DNA of 64,000 bases from Methylotenera versatilis 301 (GCF_000093025.1 NC_014207.1:62001-126000), one strand, 5' to 3'; shown: positions 35,318-44,941, counted from the first letter of the stretch. The notes: generated from the letters alone by a model not told the origin. Translations and numbers: made by a program.

Positions 35318-36763
35318 GTGAAAGTGACAAAAAAGACAAGCGCATTAAATAACAAAAATACCAGTTGGTCAGGCAGATTTAACGAGCCTGTCGCTGAGTT
35401 AGTGAAGAAATACACAGCTTCTGTAAGTTTTGATCAACGCTTGGCGGCGTTTGATATTCAAGGCTCTATTGCCCATGCACAAATGTTGGGCGCACAAAAA
35501 ATTATTAGTTTGGATGACGTTAAGTCTATCGAAACAGGCTTAGCGGAAATTTTGCAAGAAATCGAGAGCGGTCAATTCGAATGGTTGTTAGATTTAGAAG
35601 ACGTACATTTAAATATTGAAAAGCGTTTAACTGATAAAATTGGTGATGCAGGTAAGCGCTTACATACTGGCAGAAGCCGTAACGACCAAGTGGCAACCGA
35701 TGTGAGGTTATGGTTGCGAGCCACTACAGATGATGTCATTGCAGGCTTAAAAGGACTGCAGCTAAGTTTGTTAGATTTAGCAGAAGCACACTTTGATACG
35801 GTGATGCCAGGTTTTACGCATCTACAGGTAGCGCAACCAGTCACCTTTGGGCACCATTTAATGGCCTACGTCGAAATGCTGACGCGAGACACTGGACGTT
35901 TTGTTGACTGTAGAAAACGTATCAATAAACTGCCTTTGGGCGCCGCAGCATTGGCGGGGACAAGCTACCCGATTGATAGGGAGTTAGTTGCTAAAAAACT
36001 AGGTTTCGATGGCGTTTGTGAAAACTCACTAGATGCAGTTTCTGACCGTGATTTTGCCATTGAATTTACTTTTGCTGCTTCATTAGTGATGACGCATTTA
36101 TCAAGATTATCCGAAGAGCTAATCTTATGGAGCTCACCAAGATTTGCCTTTATTGATATTGCTGATAGATTTTGTACAGGCTCATCTATCATGCCGCAGA
36201 AGAAGAATCCGGACGTACCAGAATTGGTACGAGGCAAAACAGGTAGGGTTTACGGCCATTTAACCGCGTTGCTCACTTTGATGAAAGGTCAGCCACTAGC
36301 CTACAACAAAGATAACCAAGAAGACAAAGAGCCGTTATTTGATACGGCTGATACCTTACTGGTCACCCTGCAAATTTACGCAGACATGCTGCGTTTGCCA
36401 GTCGTAGAAGACGGCGTAGTGGTTAAAAAAGGCTTTATAGTGAATAAAGACAATATGCGCCAAGCAGCTTTTGAGGGTTATGCTACAGCTACAGATTTGG
36501 CCGATTATTTAGCTAAAAAAGGTATGCCGTTTAGAGATGCGCATGAAGCGGTAGCTTTGGCTGTGCGCTACGCGGTAGATAAAAAGGTGGATTTAAGTGA
36601 TTTACCACTGACAACTTTACAAGAATTTGCAATTGAAATTGGTGAAGATGTTTATGCTGTGTTAACTTTAGAAGGTTCATTAAACAGCCGCAACCATATT
36701 GGCGGCACGGCACCTGAGCAAGTTAAAGCAGCCATTGCACGCGTTAGAAAATCAATGAGTTGA
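35318..36763 (+). CDS. argH: ArgH, argininosuccinate lyase
   Basis: A 481-residue enzyme of the last step of arginine synthesis, cleaving argininosuccinate to arginine and fumarate. [21 protein letters not shown] at the start, [36 protein letters not shown] and the superfamily signature [12 protein letters not shown] are intact. It starts with GTG. Compared with E. coli (457 residues) it has a short basic N-terminal extension. It lies divergent from the AlgZ-like kinase and 24 bases before a FimV-like gene. argC is also in this window but not in the same operon. Confidence 0.97.
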   Translation: MKVTKKTSALNNKNTSWSGRFNEPVAELVKKYTASVSFDQRLAAFDIQGSIAHAQMLGAQKIISLDDVKSIETGLAEILQEIESGQFEWLLDLEDVHLNIEKRLTDKIGDAGKRLHTGRSRNDQVATDVRLWLRATTDDVIAGLKGLQLSLLDLAEAHFDTVMPGFTHLQVAQPVTFGHHLMAYVEMLTRDTGRFVDCRKRINKLPLGAAALAGTSYPIDRELVAKKLGFDGVCENSLDAVSDRDFAIEFTFAASLVMTHLSRLSEELILWSSPRFAFIDIADRFCTGSSIMPQKKNPDVPELVRGKTGRVYGHLTALLTLMKGQPLAYNKDNQEDKEPLFDTADTLLVTLQIYADMLRLPVVEDGVVVKKGFIVNKDNMRQAAFEGYATATDLADYLAKKGMPFRDAHEAVALAVRYAVDKKVDLSDLPLTTLQEFAIEIGEDVYAVLTLEGSLNSRNHIGGTAPEQVKAAIARVRKSMS

Positions 36764-36787
36764 ACGATTATAAAATAAAGGTGTGAA

Positions 36788-38413
36788 TTGATTTTTAGCG
36801 AAAAAAAATTAAAAAAAACTAACCTGGCATTGGCTTTATTAGTCGCAATGCATGCTAATTTTTCGCTGGCACAAGATATTCCACAAGAAATACCTGCTCA
36901 ACAAGATACTACGCTACAGCAACTAGATGACCGTGAGTCTACAACGATTACTTGGCCATTGTTATCTGGTGAAAGTGTGCAAAGTTTATCGTCTTTGTTT
37001 TATCCAAAAAACAAAAGAATGCAGCATTTATTTATACAGAGAACGCTGCATTTAAGCCAAGAAATGCGCCCTAATCTGAATGCTTATACAACGACCAATC
37101 AAGCAAGCTTGATTGTCATACCCAATATTAAATATTTGGCTAAGCATAGTGGCAGAATTAGGCACCCATCTACAAAAGCTGAGCATCACAGCAGTCCAGC
37201 AACTCAACCAGAATTACAAATGAGCTATGGTCTGAAAGATGCTAATCAGTTTGCGCTAACTTCAGAAATGCAGACCAAATACGAAGATTTGGTGAAAAGA
37301 AATGAACAGCTTAAGGTCGACTTAGAAAAACTAAATACAAAGCTGGCACATTTACAAGACGTGATGGCGGCACTTAACGTGGAAGCAAAGCGTGTGCAAA
37401 GCTTGCCTGCAGCACCACAAGTCTCTAACGTATTACCAACACCAACACCAACACCAACACCAACACCAACACCAACACCAACACCAACACCAACACCAAC
37501 ACCAACACCAACACCAGTAGCTTCGCCAGTTGTGGCTCCTACTCCTGTAGCTGTTGCAAACGTGCCAGAACCAGCAAAGCCTAAAGTCATTAAACGCGTG
37601 CTATCGCCAGCGGCTCAAACGCCAGCTAGTGCAACGGCAGCATCGATCACACAGCAAGAGTCGCTCATTTCTCAATTTGGCTTACAATTTCTTTTAGCCT
37701 TATTCATTTTAGCTTCAGCATTTGCGGTCTATCGATATAGATGCAAGCAAACAGAAGTCTTTAGTTATCTCACGGCAGATAAACTCGAGCCTATGGATAA
37801 AAAAGAATTCGCGAGTGTTGTTGATGAAGTTGACGAAACGCCCGCTACAGTAGATTTCTCTCTAACATCGAGTGAGTTCTCAGGCAGTATTTCAGATAAT
37901 GATTTAGATGCCATCATGTCTTTGAAAAACAAAGAAGAGGGTGATTTAGTTCTTGAGCAAGCTAGAATTTACGTCAATATTGATCGTGAAAAAGAGGCGA
38001 TTCTGATACTGAAGGCACAAATTCAATCTGCTCCAAAAGCATCGTTAGATCACTGGCTGGCGCTGTTGGATATTTATAGAAAAACCAATCAAAAAGAAGC
38101 GTTTTTAGAAAGCGCACACCAATTACATCAAACTTTTAATGTGATTCAGCCAACATGGGATAACTTACCGCTACCAATGGTTATCGCGACTAGTTTGTTA
38201 GAGTTTCCGCACATTATTGAGGCTTTGATGAAGCTTTGGGGTGAGTGTGATCGGAACTTAGAAAAACTGATAGAAACAAAGAGTTATTTAGATGCGCTAT
38301 TAACCGATAATCGTGACAGTGAGCGTGGTGGCTTTGGTTTAGAAGTGCTGTTGGAAATTAAGCTACTGCGTGATATTTTGGATCTCCGCGACAAATTTTC
38401 TAATCAAGAATAG
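36788..38413 (+). CDS. FimV-like exported protein with LysM-like domain and Pro-Thr repeat
   Basis: A 541-residue protein. In order: a basic N-terminus and signal segment (to about 28, SLAQ), a LysM-like region (about 54-115, SGESVQSLSSLFYP), a coiled coil (about 165-200), a run of 13 Pro-Thr repeats (about 218-244), one membrane helix (about 297-316, FLLALFILASAFAVYRY), and an acidic cytoplasmic C-terminal part with a FimV-like helical domain. The TTG start at 36788 has AAAGG about seven bases before it. FimV/HubP proteins anchor polar factors and bind peptidoglycan. A classical FimV is encoded at 51237-53555, so this is a diverged paralogue without the GLGDAELKS domain. Confidence 0.65.
   Translation: MIFSEKKLKKTNLALALLVAMHANFSLAQDIPQEIPAQQDTTLQQLDDRESTTITWPLLSGESVQSLSSLFYPKNKRMQHLFIQRTLHLSQEMRPNLNAYTTTNQASLIVIPNIKYLAKHSGRIRHPSTKAEHHSSPATQPELQMSYGLKDANQFALTSEMQTKYEDLVKRNEQLKVDLEKLNTKLAHLQDVMAALNVEAKRVQSLPAAPQVSNVLPTPTPTPTPTPTPTPTPTPTPTPTPTPVASPVVAPTPVAVANVPEPAKPKVIKRVLSPAAQTPASATAASITQQESLISQFGLQFLLALFILASAFAVYRYRCKQTEVFSYLTADKLEPMDKKEFASVVDEVDETPATVDFSLTSSEFSGSISDNDLDAIMSLKNKEEGDLVLEQARIYVNIDREKEAILILKAQIQSAPKASLDHWLALLDIYRKTNQKEAFLESAHQLHQTFNVIQPTWDNLPLPMVIATSLLEFPHIIEALMKLWGECDRNLEKLIETKSYLDALLTDNRDSERGGFGLEVLLEIKLLRDILDLRDKFSNQE
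37435..37512. repeat. (ACCAAC)13 hexanucleotide repeat
   Basis: Thirteen perfect tandem copies of ACCAAC, followed by ACCA, lie inside the FimV-like gene. They encode alternating proline and threonine in a rigid linker between coiled coil and membrane helix. The repeat unit is a multiple of three, so slippage would change linker length without a frameshift. Confidence 0.95.
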
Positions 38414-38425
38414 CTCTGAATTTAA

Positions 38426-38439
38426 GCCTTAATTAAGGC
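38426..38439. terminator. Palindrome at converging gene ends
   Basis: GCCTTAA followed by TTAAGGC forms a 14-base perfect palindrome between the FimV-like gene (stop 38411-38413) and hemW (stop 38433-38435), overlapping the latter. It could be a weak shared terminator; there is no T-run. Confidence 0.3.
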
Positions 38440-39665
38440 AGAAACAGCTCTAGAAGCTCATTCAAAAAGCGCTGTCCTAGTAAAGTCGGCTGTATATTGC
38501 CAGCTTCAATGATTAACAATCCTTTGCTTTGTGCTGTTTTAATCGCGGCTTGTAGCGTACGAATATTTAAACCTGTGCGCTGCTGAAATAAATCCACAGG
38601 TACCCCATCAATCAGCCTTAGCGCGTTCATCATAAACTCAAAACCTAGCTCATTTTGCGGTATTAGCCACTCGCGCTCTACCGCTTTGCCTTGTAAAGCT
38701 TGTTCCATATAGGCTTTGGGGTGTTTTGGACGCACTTCGCGGGTGATTTTATCGTGGTAGCTTAATTTACTATGCGCGCCCGCACCTATGCCTAAATAAT
38801 CGCCGAACTGCCAGTAGTTGAGATTATGTTTAGCCTGTTTGCCTTTTTTTGCAAAAGCCGAGGTTTCGTAATGCTCATAACCATTTTCAGCTAACAGTGT
38901 TTCAATGGCAATTTGCATATCGCTACTAGTGTCATCATCGGGCAAGCTAGGCGGTGTGCGATAAAAAGGTGTATTTGGCTCTAAAGTTAAATGGTAAAAA
39001 GACAAATGTGTTGGGTTTAAACGCACCGCAGTTTGTGCATCCTGCATGGCATCCTCTAAGCTTTGATTGGGCAAGCCATACATAATGTCGCAATTCACTT
39101 GGTCGAAGGTTTTCATGGCAAGTTCAACAGCCGCAAAAGCCTGTTCACTGTCGTGAATGCGCCCTAAAGCTTTTAGATAATCACTCTTAAAGCTTTGTAT
39201 GCCTAGCGAAAGTCGATTCACGCCTGCTTGTTTATAACCCACAAAGTTGGCAGCATCCACAGTGCCGGGGTTGGCTTCTAACGTAATTTCAGCATCAAAT
39301 TCTAGCGGCGTAAGCATGCGCACATGGCTCAAAATGCGGTCAATCGCCTCAGCAGAAAACAGACTAGGCGTACCGCCGCCAAAAAATACACTTTTGATTT
39401 TCCGCCCCCACACTTTAGGCGTGGCAAGCTCCAAATCTGCGATTAAGGCATCGACATAGGCGCTTTCTGGAATTGCGCCATCTTTATGCCGGCTTTCATG
39501 AGAGTTAAAGTCGCAATAAGGACATTTTTTAACGCACCACGGAATATGGATATATAGAGACAGTGGCGGTGGGTTGGTCAGGCCAGATAAAGTCGCCTCG
39601 CCTGCTAGTGGCGCAATGGTATTAATTGGCTTTGGATCAAACGACGCCGCAGGTTTTATTTCAAT
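38433..39665 (-). CDS. hemW: HemW, radical SAM haem chaperone (non-standard start codon)
   Basis: A radical SAM protein of the HemN/HemW family; HemW binds haem and hands it to proteins, despite frequent labelling as coproporphyrinogen oxidase. The SAM cluster motif CVKKCPYCDF follows LSLYIHIPW, and SVFFGGGTPSLF and YGLPNQSLEDAMQD are typical. In the reading frame from the stop at 39684-39686 to this motif there is no ATG, GTG or TTG. The N-terminal text (IKPAASFDPKPINTIAPLAGEA) looks like natural HemW leader, so I place the start at an ATT (39663-39665) overlapping the upstream stop; ATC at 39675-39677 or CTG at 39579-39581 are alternatives. A first TTG at 39434 would remove the cluster and is rejected. 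Confidence 0.8.
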   Translation of the reverse strand: MEIKPAASFDPKPINTIAPLAGEATLSGLTNPPPLSLYIHIPWCVKKCPYCDFNSHESRHKDGAIPESAYVDALIADLELATPKVWGRKIKSVFFGGGTPSLFSAEAIDRILSHVRMLTPLEFDAEITLEANPGTVDAANFVGYKQAGVNRLSLGIQSFKSDYLKALGRIHDSEQAFAAVELAMKTFDQVNCDIMYGLPNQSLEDAMQDAQTAVRLNPTHLSFYHLTLEPNTPFYRTPPSLPDDDTSSDMQIAIETLLAENGYEHYETSAFAKKGKQAKHNLNYWQFGDYLGIGAGAHSKLSYHDKITREVRPKHPKAYMEQALQGKAVEREWLIPQNELGFEFMMNALRLIDGVPVDLFQQRTGLNIRTLQAAIKTAQSKGLLIIEAGNIQPTLLGQRFLNELLELFLP

Positions 39666-39891
39666 GATTTTTTTGATAAGGATTCACCAGCATATCAACA
39701 AGACGATGCAAAGCCTCACGCATTTGCTCTTCAGAAACTTCCATCAACAAGCCATCTTCAAATGCGTCTTGGGCGATTTGTTTAATTTCATCAAAGTTTT
39801 CAGTCATCACTTTGACTTTTTCTGTGCATGCAACTACGCTGTCGTCGTCGCGTACCCATTTAGGCCATGCTGATTTTTCAGGCGTACTCAT
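39661..39891 (-). CDS. Small conserved protein between rdgB and hemW
   Basis: A 76-residue acidic protein: a WPKWVRDDDSVVACTEKVKVM start, a central FDEIKQIAQDAFEDGLLM helix and a C-terminal helix ending MLVNPYQKNH. It resembles an uncharacterised betaproteobacterial protein that I recall only loosely; no catalytic motif, signal or membrane segment is seen. It overlaps rdgB by four bases (ATGA) and its stop overlaps the proposed hemW start, so it is translated within this operon and may be translationally coupled to hemW. Confidence 0.75.
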   Translation of the reverse strand: MSTPEKSAWPKWVRDDDSVVACTEKVKVMTENFDEIKQIAQDAFEDGLLMEVSEEQMREALHRLVDMLVNPYQKNH

Positions 39892-40484
39892 GTGCTTAAT
39901 CGCTCTATTTTTTGCAATAATTTTGCCATTGCGTGTCCACGGTGGCTGATGCGGCTTTTAATTTCTATCGATAACTCCGCCACAGTTTTACCCGTTTTAT
40001 CGTCTAAAAATATGGGGTCGTAACCAAAGCCATCATTGCCACGATATTCGCTTAATATCTCGCCTACCCATTGGCCTTCCGCAATGATAGGTTCTGGATC
40101 ATGTTCATGGCGCACTAGCACCATCACGCAGTAAAAATGCGCATGGCGATTTTTTTCGTTTACCATGACTTTGAGCAATTTTTGATTATTTGCTTCGTCG
40201 GACTTGGGTTCACCTGCATAACGTGCAGAAAGCACACCAGGTGCGCCTTGTAACGCATCTACGCATAAACCAGAGTCATCAGCCAACGCTGGCAAGCCTG
40301 TGTGTTTACTGGCGTGACGTGCTTTGGCAAGCGCATTTTCAATGAAGGTACAAAAAGGCTCTTCACACTCAGGTACATTAAGCGCGTTTTGTGGAATGAT
40401 TTCGATGTGTAGCGGTGCAAGTATGTGCTCAATTTCGCGCAACTTGCCTTTATTACCTGATGCGATGACGAGCTTGCTAAACAC
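39888..40484 (-). CDS. rdgB: RdgB, XTP/dITP diphosphatase
   Basis: A 198-residue Ham1/RdgB enzyme that hydrolyses non-canonical purine nucleotides (XTP, dITP, ITP) to monophosphates, keeping them out of DNA and [21 protein letters not shown], the [16 protein letters not shown] active-site loop, [12 protein letters not shown] and the DGFGYDPIF segment are all present. Length equals E. coli RdgB (197). It overlaps rph by eight bases, an arrangement widespread in proteobacteria. Confidence 0.97.
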   Translation of the reverse strand: MFSKLVIASGNKGKLREIEHILAPLHIEIIPQNALNVPECEEPFCTFIENALAKARHASKHTGLPALADDSGLCVDALQGAPGVLSARYAGEPKSDEANNQKLLKVMVNEKNRHAHFYCVMVLVRHEHDPEPIIAEGQWVGEILSEYRGNDGFGYDPIFLDDKTGKTVAELSIEIKSRISHRGHAMAKLLQKIERLST

Positions 40485-41208
40485 TTAATACCTCATTTTG
40501 TTTGATAACGAGTTGCTTGATGCCGTGTGCCGCTAAATCTAGCATGGCATTCATGGCATCACGACTAAAGGGTTCGCCTTCCGCTGTGCCTTGAATTTCC
40601 ACAAAGCCACCATCTGCTGTCATGACGACGTTCATGTCGGTGTCGCAATCTGAGTCTTCAATGTAATCTAAATCGAGTACTGGCGTGCCTTTATAAACAC
40701 CTACGGAAATTGCTGCCACGCCTTGTTTTAATGGGCTTGTCGTAAGTTTGCCGTTTTTTAATAAGGTAGAAATGGCGTCATGTAGCGCCACATAAGCCCC
40801 TGTAATGCTGGCAGTGCGGGTGCCGCCATCGGCTTGAATCACGTCGCAATCCATATGAATACTGCGTTCGCCTAACTTTTCTAAATCAATAATGGCGCGT
40901 AGTGAGCGACCAATCAAACGCTGAATCTCTTGCGTACGACCGGATTGCTTGCCTTTTGCGGCTTCTCTATCCATACGGCTGCCAGTAGAGCGCGGCAACA
41001 TGCCGTATTCAGCCGTCACCCAGCCTTGACCTTTGCCTTTTAAAAAGCCAGGTACTTTTTCTTCTACACTGGCTGTGCATAGTACGTGCGTGTCACCAAA
41101 TTTTACTAATACTGAACCTTCAGCATGCTTGGTGTAATGGCGAATGATTTCGACATTGCGTAATTGATTGTTAGCGCGTTGGCTAGGTCTTGAATTGCTT
41201 GATTGCAT
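40477..41208 (-). CDS. rph: Rph, ribonuclease PH
   Basis: A 243-residue phosphorolytic 3'-5' exoribonuclease that trims tRNA 3' ends. [17 protein letters not shown], the [35 protein letters not shown] region (given here only as a landmark), [19 protein letters not shown] and [17 protein letters not shown] are conserved. Length is normal (E. coli 238). It precedes rdgB and follows the PP2C phosphatase gene by 49 bases on the same strand. Confidence 0.96.
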   Translation of the reverse strand: MQSSNSRPSQRANNQLRNVEIIRHYTKHAEGSVLVKFGDTHVLCTASVEEKVPGFLKGKGQGWVTAEYGMLPRSTGSRMDREAAKGKQSGRTQEIQRLIGRSLRAIIDLEKLGERSIHMDCDVIQADGGTRTASITGAYVALHDAISTLLKNGKLTTSPLKQGVAAISVGVYKGTPVLDLDYIEDSDCDTDMNVVMTADGGFVEIQGTAEGEPFSRDAMNAMLDLAAHGIKQLVIKQNEVLSV

Positions 41209-41257
41209 GCTTCTAAATCCTGATTAATCTTTTGAGGTACGTATTATACGTTTAGTT

Positions 41258-42187
41258 CTATATTCGTTTGGTTTTAAGCAACGCACGTTGAATTTCAGCA
41301 ATGGTATTTTCAATTTCATCATCGGTAAAATCGCCATCCATCGCCCCGTCTTGTGTGTTTTGCGGATTTGGGTATGTCGTTGGATTCATGATGGTAGTAG
41401 TTAAGCCCATTGCCATCGAGATGGTTGAAACGGCAAGGCCATTGCTTTGTTTATCACCCCATTGCAAGCCGATAGCACTCATATTATCGCCTTGGTCTTG
41501 GCTGGTGTTCTCGGCGACGTCTAACAGAGTAGTAACACCGTCAGTAATAGAAGGGCTGTTGAGTATGCGTTTAATCTGTTCGTCTGTCACTGCGCCCCAA
41601 ACACCATCAGTACACAATAAGATGGTATCGCCTTCAGCCAATTCTTGTCGATCAGAAAGGTCGATTTTCGGTGGCACATCACCGCCTAGGCAGCTATAAA
41701 CTTTGTGTCGATAAGGGTGCGTAGACATATCATCTTTATTGATAATGCCTTTTGAATAGAGGGATTGCACAATTGAATGGTCTTCGGTGCGGTAAAGCAA
41801 GTGACCATCTCTAAAATGATAAAGCCGCGAATCGCCAACATGCGCACAATACAATACGCCGCGTTGCACTACCGCAGCGACAATGGTGGTGCGCGGTGCT
41901 TCAACCAGTTCTCGTTCTTGCGTGAGCTGGTCTATCATGTCGTGAATCTGTTGCATGTGGTCAATTAAAAACTTAGCTGGGCTAGAAAGCATAGGCACAG
42001 CTAAGCGTTGAAAAGCATCTGTCATTGTGGTCACAGCTAGTTGTGCGGCGATTTCGCCATGTCGATGACCGCCCATACCATCAGCCACCACTAGCAATAG
42101 TGCATCTTTACTATATGAGTAAGCTAGCCTGTCTTGATTATATTGCCGTGGGCCCTGACGGCTATTCTGAAAAATTGTAAATTTCAT
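41258..42187 (-). CDS. PP2C-family serine/threonine protein phosphatase
   Basis: A 309-residue cytoplasmic metal-dependent phosphatase of the bacterial PppA/Stp type. The metal-binding motifs are VVADGMGGHRHGE, CAHVGDSRLY, LLCTDGVWG and the terminal QGDNMSAIGL. The C-terminal ~60 residues form an extra acidic tail. The gene follows the Ser/Thr kinase gene by 15 bases, so the two almost certainly act as an opposed pair on the same targets. No type VI secretion genes are nearby. Confidence 0.93.
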   Translation of the reverse strand: MKFTIFQNSRQGPRQYNQDRLAYSYSKDALLLVVADGMGGHRHGEIAAQLAVTTMTDAFQRLAVPMLSSPAKFLIDHMQQIHDMIDQLTQERELVEAPRTTIVAAVVQRGVLYCAHVGDSRLYHFRDGHLLYRTEDHSIVQSLYSKGIINKDDMSTHPYRHKVYSCLGGDVPPKIDLSDRQELAEGDTILLCTDGVWGAVTDEQIKRILNSPSITDGVTTLLDVAENTSQDQGDNMSAIGLQWGDKQSNGLAVSTISMAMGLTTTIMNPTTYPNPQNTQDGAMDGDFTDDEIENTIAEIQRALLKTKRI

Positions 42188-42202
42188 GATGATTGATGAA
42201 CG

Positions 42203-43192
42203 TTAAATGATTGTCGTATGTGTTGCCGCCGCTTTTTGCAGCGGTGTTTTTTTCATCAAAATAGGTTTATTGAGTGCAAGCACTATTTTATTCACTAAGC
42301 TGGACTTCTTCTCAGGAAGTGGCTTAGATTCAAGCAAAGCCTTTTGTAGCGAGAACACACTCTGTGGGCGCTCAAGATAATCTAAACTCAAGCAACTGTC
42401 GATAATTTCAAGCAAGCTTTGCGAATAATGGTCTTTGCCCAATTTGACTGCCGGAATTAGCAAGTCATTTTTAATGCGCTGATTAGCAGCGGGTGGCGAA
42501 GTGCGTGTTAAGCATGAATACATGGTTGCGCCTATGCTGTAAATGTCGCTCCAAGGCCCAAGTAATTTTCTGTCGTAATACTGTTCAGGCGAAGCGAAGC
42601 CGGGTGTGTAACTGGGTGAGAACTTTGCTAAATTCTCACTTAAAGCTTGTCTAGCAGAGCCAAAATCCAGTAGAACAGGCGAACCATCCAGACGAATGTA
42701 AATATTCGCGGGTTTAATATCTAAATGCAAAAGTTTCTGTGTGTGTACTTCTCTTAAACCATTGGAAAGCTCACCAAAAACGCGTCTGATAAACTGCTCA
42801 GAAACTAAGCCTTGCTGTCCTAAGATGTATTCTTGCAATGATTTCCCACGCTCGTACTGCATGACCATATAAACGGTCTCATTTGCACGAAAGAAATTAA
42901 GGACTCGAACGATATTTTTATGGTCGATTTTAGCGAGCGATAAGCCTTCATCGAAAAAACATTTAAGGCCGCGCCTAAATAAGGCTACGTCGTCAGCATT
43001 TGGTTGAACCGTTGCACTATCGGTGCGCAAAGCAATTGAAGTGGGCAAATACTCTTTGATGGCTACCGTATTTTTATCTTTATCACGCGCTAAATAGACG
43101 AAGCTGAACCCACCAGAGCTCAAGACTTTTCTAATTTCGTAATCTTGTAACTGGTAACCAGTAGGTAATGCTAAATTTTCAGTAGATGACAC
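42203..43192 (-). CDS. Hanks-type serine/threonine protein kinase
   Basis: A 329-residue soluble kinase; no membrane segment or PASTA repeat. Kinase motifs: the glycine loop LSSGGFSFVYLA, VAIKEYLP (lysine VAIK), the catalytic loop LHLDIKPANIYI (HLD rather than HRD, suggesting no activation-loop phosphorylation requirement), DFGSARQ and the APE equivalent ASPEQY. It is paired with a PP2C phosphatase and leads an operon with rph, rdgB, the 76-residue gene and hemW. It is divergent from yicC. Confidence 0.93.
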   Translation of the reverse strand: MSSTENLALPTGYQLQDYEIRKVLSSGGFSFVYLARDKDKNTVAIKEYLPTSIALRTDSATVQPNADDVALFRRGLKCFFDEGLSLAKIDHKNIVRVLNFFRANETVYMVMQYERGKSLQEYILGQQGLVSEQFIRRVFGELSNGLREVHTQKLLHLDIKPANIYIRLDGSPVLLDFGSARQALSENLAKFSPSYTPGFASPEQYYDRKLLGPWSDIYSIGATMYSCLTRTSPPAANQRIKNDLLIPAVKLGKDHYSQSLLEIIDSCLSLDYLERPQSVFSLQKALLESKPLPEKKSSLVNKIVLALNKPILMKKTPLQKAAATHTTII

Positions 43193-43408
43193 TAGATATT
43201 TTTCTATTTACTTGTTTTATTAAGGGTAAATTAATTCAAATAATGCATTCAGACTTGGAATATATCCAGCAATATAACGCGTAATTGATTGTACTTAAAG
43301 TTATTTATGAAGTTATTTAATGGTTTATTTTGGCATCTATCGGCTTGTATTTGATAACATGCTGTTAATTTATTAGTTTTAGCTAACGCAGCTTCAGGAA
43401 TTCTCATT

Positions 43409-44287
43409 ATGACTTTCAGTATGACTGGCTTTGCAGCCATTGAACAATCGATCAATCCACCTATAGATAACGCGACTTTAATACTGGAGTTGCGCGCGGT
43501 AAATAGCCGTTATTTAGATCTACACTTTAAACTGGATGAAAATTTAAGAAGCTTCGAACCCGCTATTCGTGAGCTGATTAGTGCAAAACTCAGTCGCGGT
43601 AAAATTGAATGCAAAGTTAATTTAATTCAACGCACTCAAGCTGGGCAGGCAACACAGTTGGATGATGCACTGATGCAGCAATTGGCTGCAATGCAAGTTA
43701 AAGCACAGCAGTATTTTCCGCAAAGCCGACCGCTCAGTGTTGCGGATATTTTGCGTTGGCCCGGCGTAGTGTTAAGTGACGCCTTGAGCCAAGACACACT
43801 GTTGGAAGATGTGAAAAAACTACTCCAAAAAGGCTTGCAAGACCTGAATGCATCGCGAGCGCGTGAAGGCGAGAAATTAAAAGCGTTAGTGCTCGAGCGG
43901 TTAAGCCAAATTGAATCTTTAGTGATTAAAGTTAAGCCGTTCTTACCTGCGCTCACCAAAGAATATCAAGCAAAGCTCGAAAATAAACTGCAAGAAAACC
44001 TAAAAAATATTGACCCGGAACGTGTCGCACAAGAGCTGGTGATGTTTGCGCAGCGTATTGATGTTGATGAAGAGCTGACTAGACTAACTGCTCATATTTC
44101 AGAAGTGAAACGTATTTTGAGTAGTGACGCGCCCGCAGGTAAACGTTTAGACTTTTTGATGCAAGAGCTTAATCGTGAAGCGAATACGTTGGGTTCAAAA
44201 TCTGTTTCAGTACAAACCACCCAAGTGTCCATGGAGTTGAAAGTGCTAATCGAGCAAATGCGTGAGCAAATTCAAAATATTGAATAG
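43409..44287 (+). CDS. yicC: YicC family endoribonuclease-like protein
   Basis: A 292-residue YicC protein: SMTGFAAIEQ at the N-terminus, VNSRYLDLHFKL, the long helical middle and the C-terminal DUF1732 part (FLMQELNREANTLGSKS... VSMELKVLIEQMREQIQNIE). E. coli YicC is reported to promote degradation of the small RNA RyhB; the family shows endoribonuclease activity. It lies 42 bases before gmk, the usual proteobacterial pairing, and is divergent from the Ser/Thr kinase operon. Confidence 0.93.
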   Translation: MTFSMTGFAAIEQSINPPIDNATLILELRAVNSRYLDLHFKLDENLRSFEPAIRELISAKLSRGKIECKVNLIQRTQAGQATQLDDALMQQLAAMQVKAQQYFPQSRPLSVADILRWPGVVLSDALSQDTLLEDVKKLLQKGLQDLNASRAREGEKLKALVLERLSQIESLVIKVKPFLPALTKEYQAKLENKLQENLKNIDPERVAQELVMFAQRIDVDEELTRLTAHISEVKRILSSDAPAGKRLDFLMQELNREANTLGSKSVSVQTTQVSMELKVLIEQMREQIQNIE

Positions 44288-44329
44288 GCAAAACACATGA
44301 TTCAGCTAAATTTAGAATAAAATACCGGT

Positions 44330-44941
44330 ATGACTACAGGCAATCTTTTTATTATCACTGCAGCTTCTGGCGCGGGCAAAACTAGCTTGATTAAAGCTTT
44401 GCTGGCTAAAGACGAGCATTTGAAACTTTCCATCTCTCACACCACGCGTAAGCCGCGTCCTAGCGAGTTGAATGGCGTGGATTATCACTTTGTGGATGAT
44501 GCGACATTTTTGCGTATGCTGGGCGAGGCGCAATTTTTAGAAAGCGCAGAAGTGCATGAGGCGCGTTATGGCACTTCACAATCTGCTATAGAAGCGCCAT
44601 TAGCTGCAGGCTTTGATATTATTTTAGAAATTGATTGGCAAGGTGCCGAGCAAGTGCGTCTTTTGTATCCACATGCCGTGAGTATTTTTGTGTTGCCGCC
44701 GTCTATCGAAGCGCTAGAGCGCAGGCTGAATGGCCGCGGTCAAGATAGCGCAGAGGTCATTGCTAAACGCGTTGCTGCGGCGCGTACTGAAATGCGCCAC
44801 GTGAGCGAGTTCGATTATGTTACAATCAACGATGATTTTGATGTGGCATTACAAGACATTACCGCAATCATTCGAGCACAACGGCTTGTAGGTTCAGTTC
44901 AACTACAACGTTATGCAGATTTAATTCAAACACTTACATAA
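44330..44941 (+). CDS. gmk: Gmk, guanylate kinase
   Basis: A 203-residue enzyme that phosphorylates GMP to GDP. The P-loop is ITAASGAGKTSLIKALL; SISHTTRKPRPSELNGVDYHFV is the GMP-binding signature; EIDWQGAEQVR and FVLPPSIEALERRL follow. Length is normal (E. coli 207). It heads the gmk-rpoZ-spoT-recG series, linking GTP supply with (p)ppGpp metabolism. Confidence 0.97.
   Translation: MTTGNLFIITAASGAGKTSLIKALLAKDEHLKLSISHTTRKPRPSELNGVDYHFVDDATFLRMLGEAQFLESAEVHEARYGTSQSAIEAPLAAGFDIILEIDWQGAEQVRLLYPHAVSIFVLPPSIEALERRLNGRGQDSAEVIAKRVAAARTEMRHVSEFDYVTINDDFDVALQDITAIIRAQRLVGSVQLQRYADLIQTLT

Noticed and set aside
37435-37512. Possible CRISPR-like array
   Set aside because: The unit is a six-base tandem repeat with no spacers. 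No CRISPR array was seen anywhere in the window.
37246-37590. Minus-strand frame rich in Val-Gly repeats
   Set aside because: This is the complement of the ACCAAC repeat in the FimV-like gene, not a gene.
38433-39434. hemW starting at TTG 39434
   Set aside because: This start would remove the CVKKCPYCDF cluster, which is clearly encoded in the same frame upstream.
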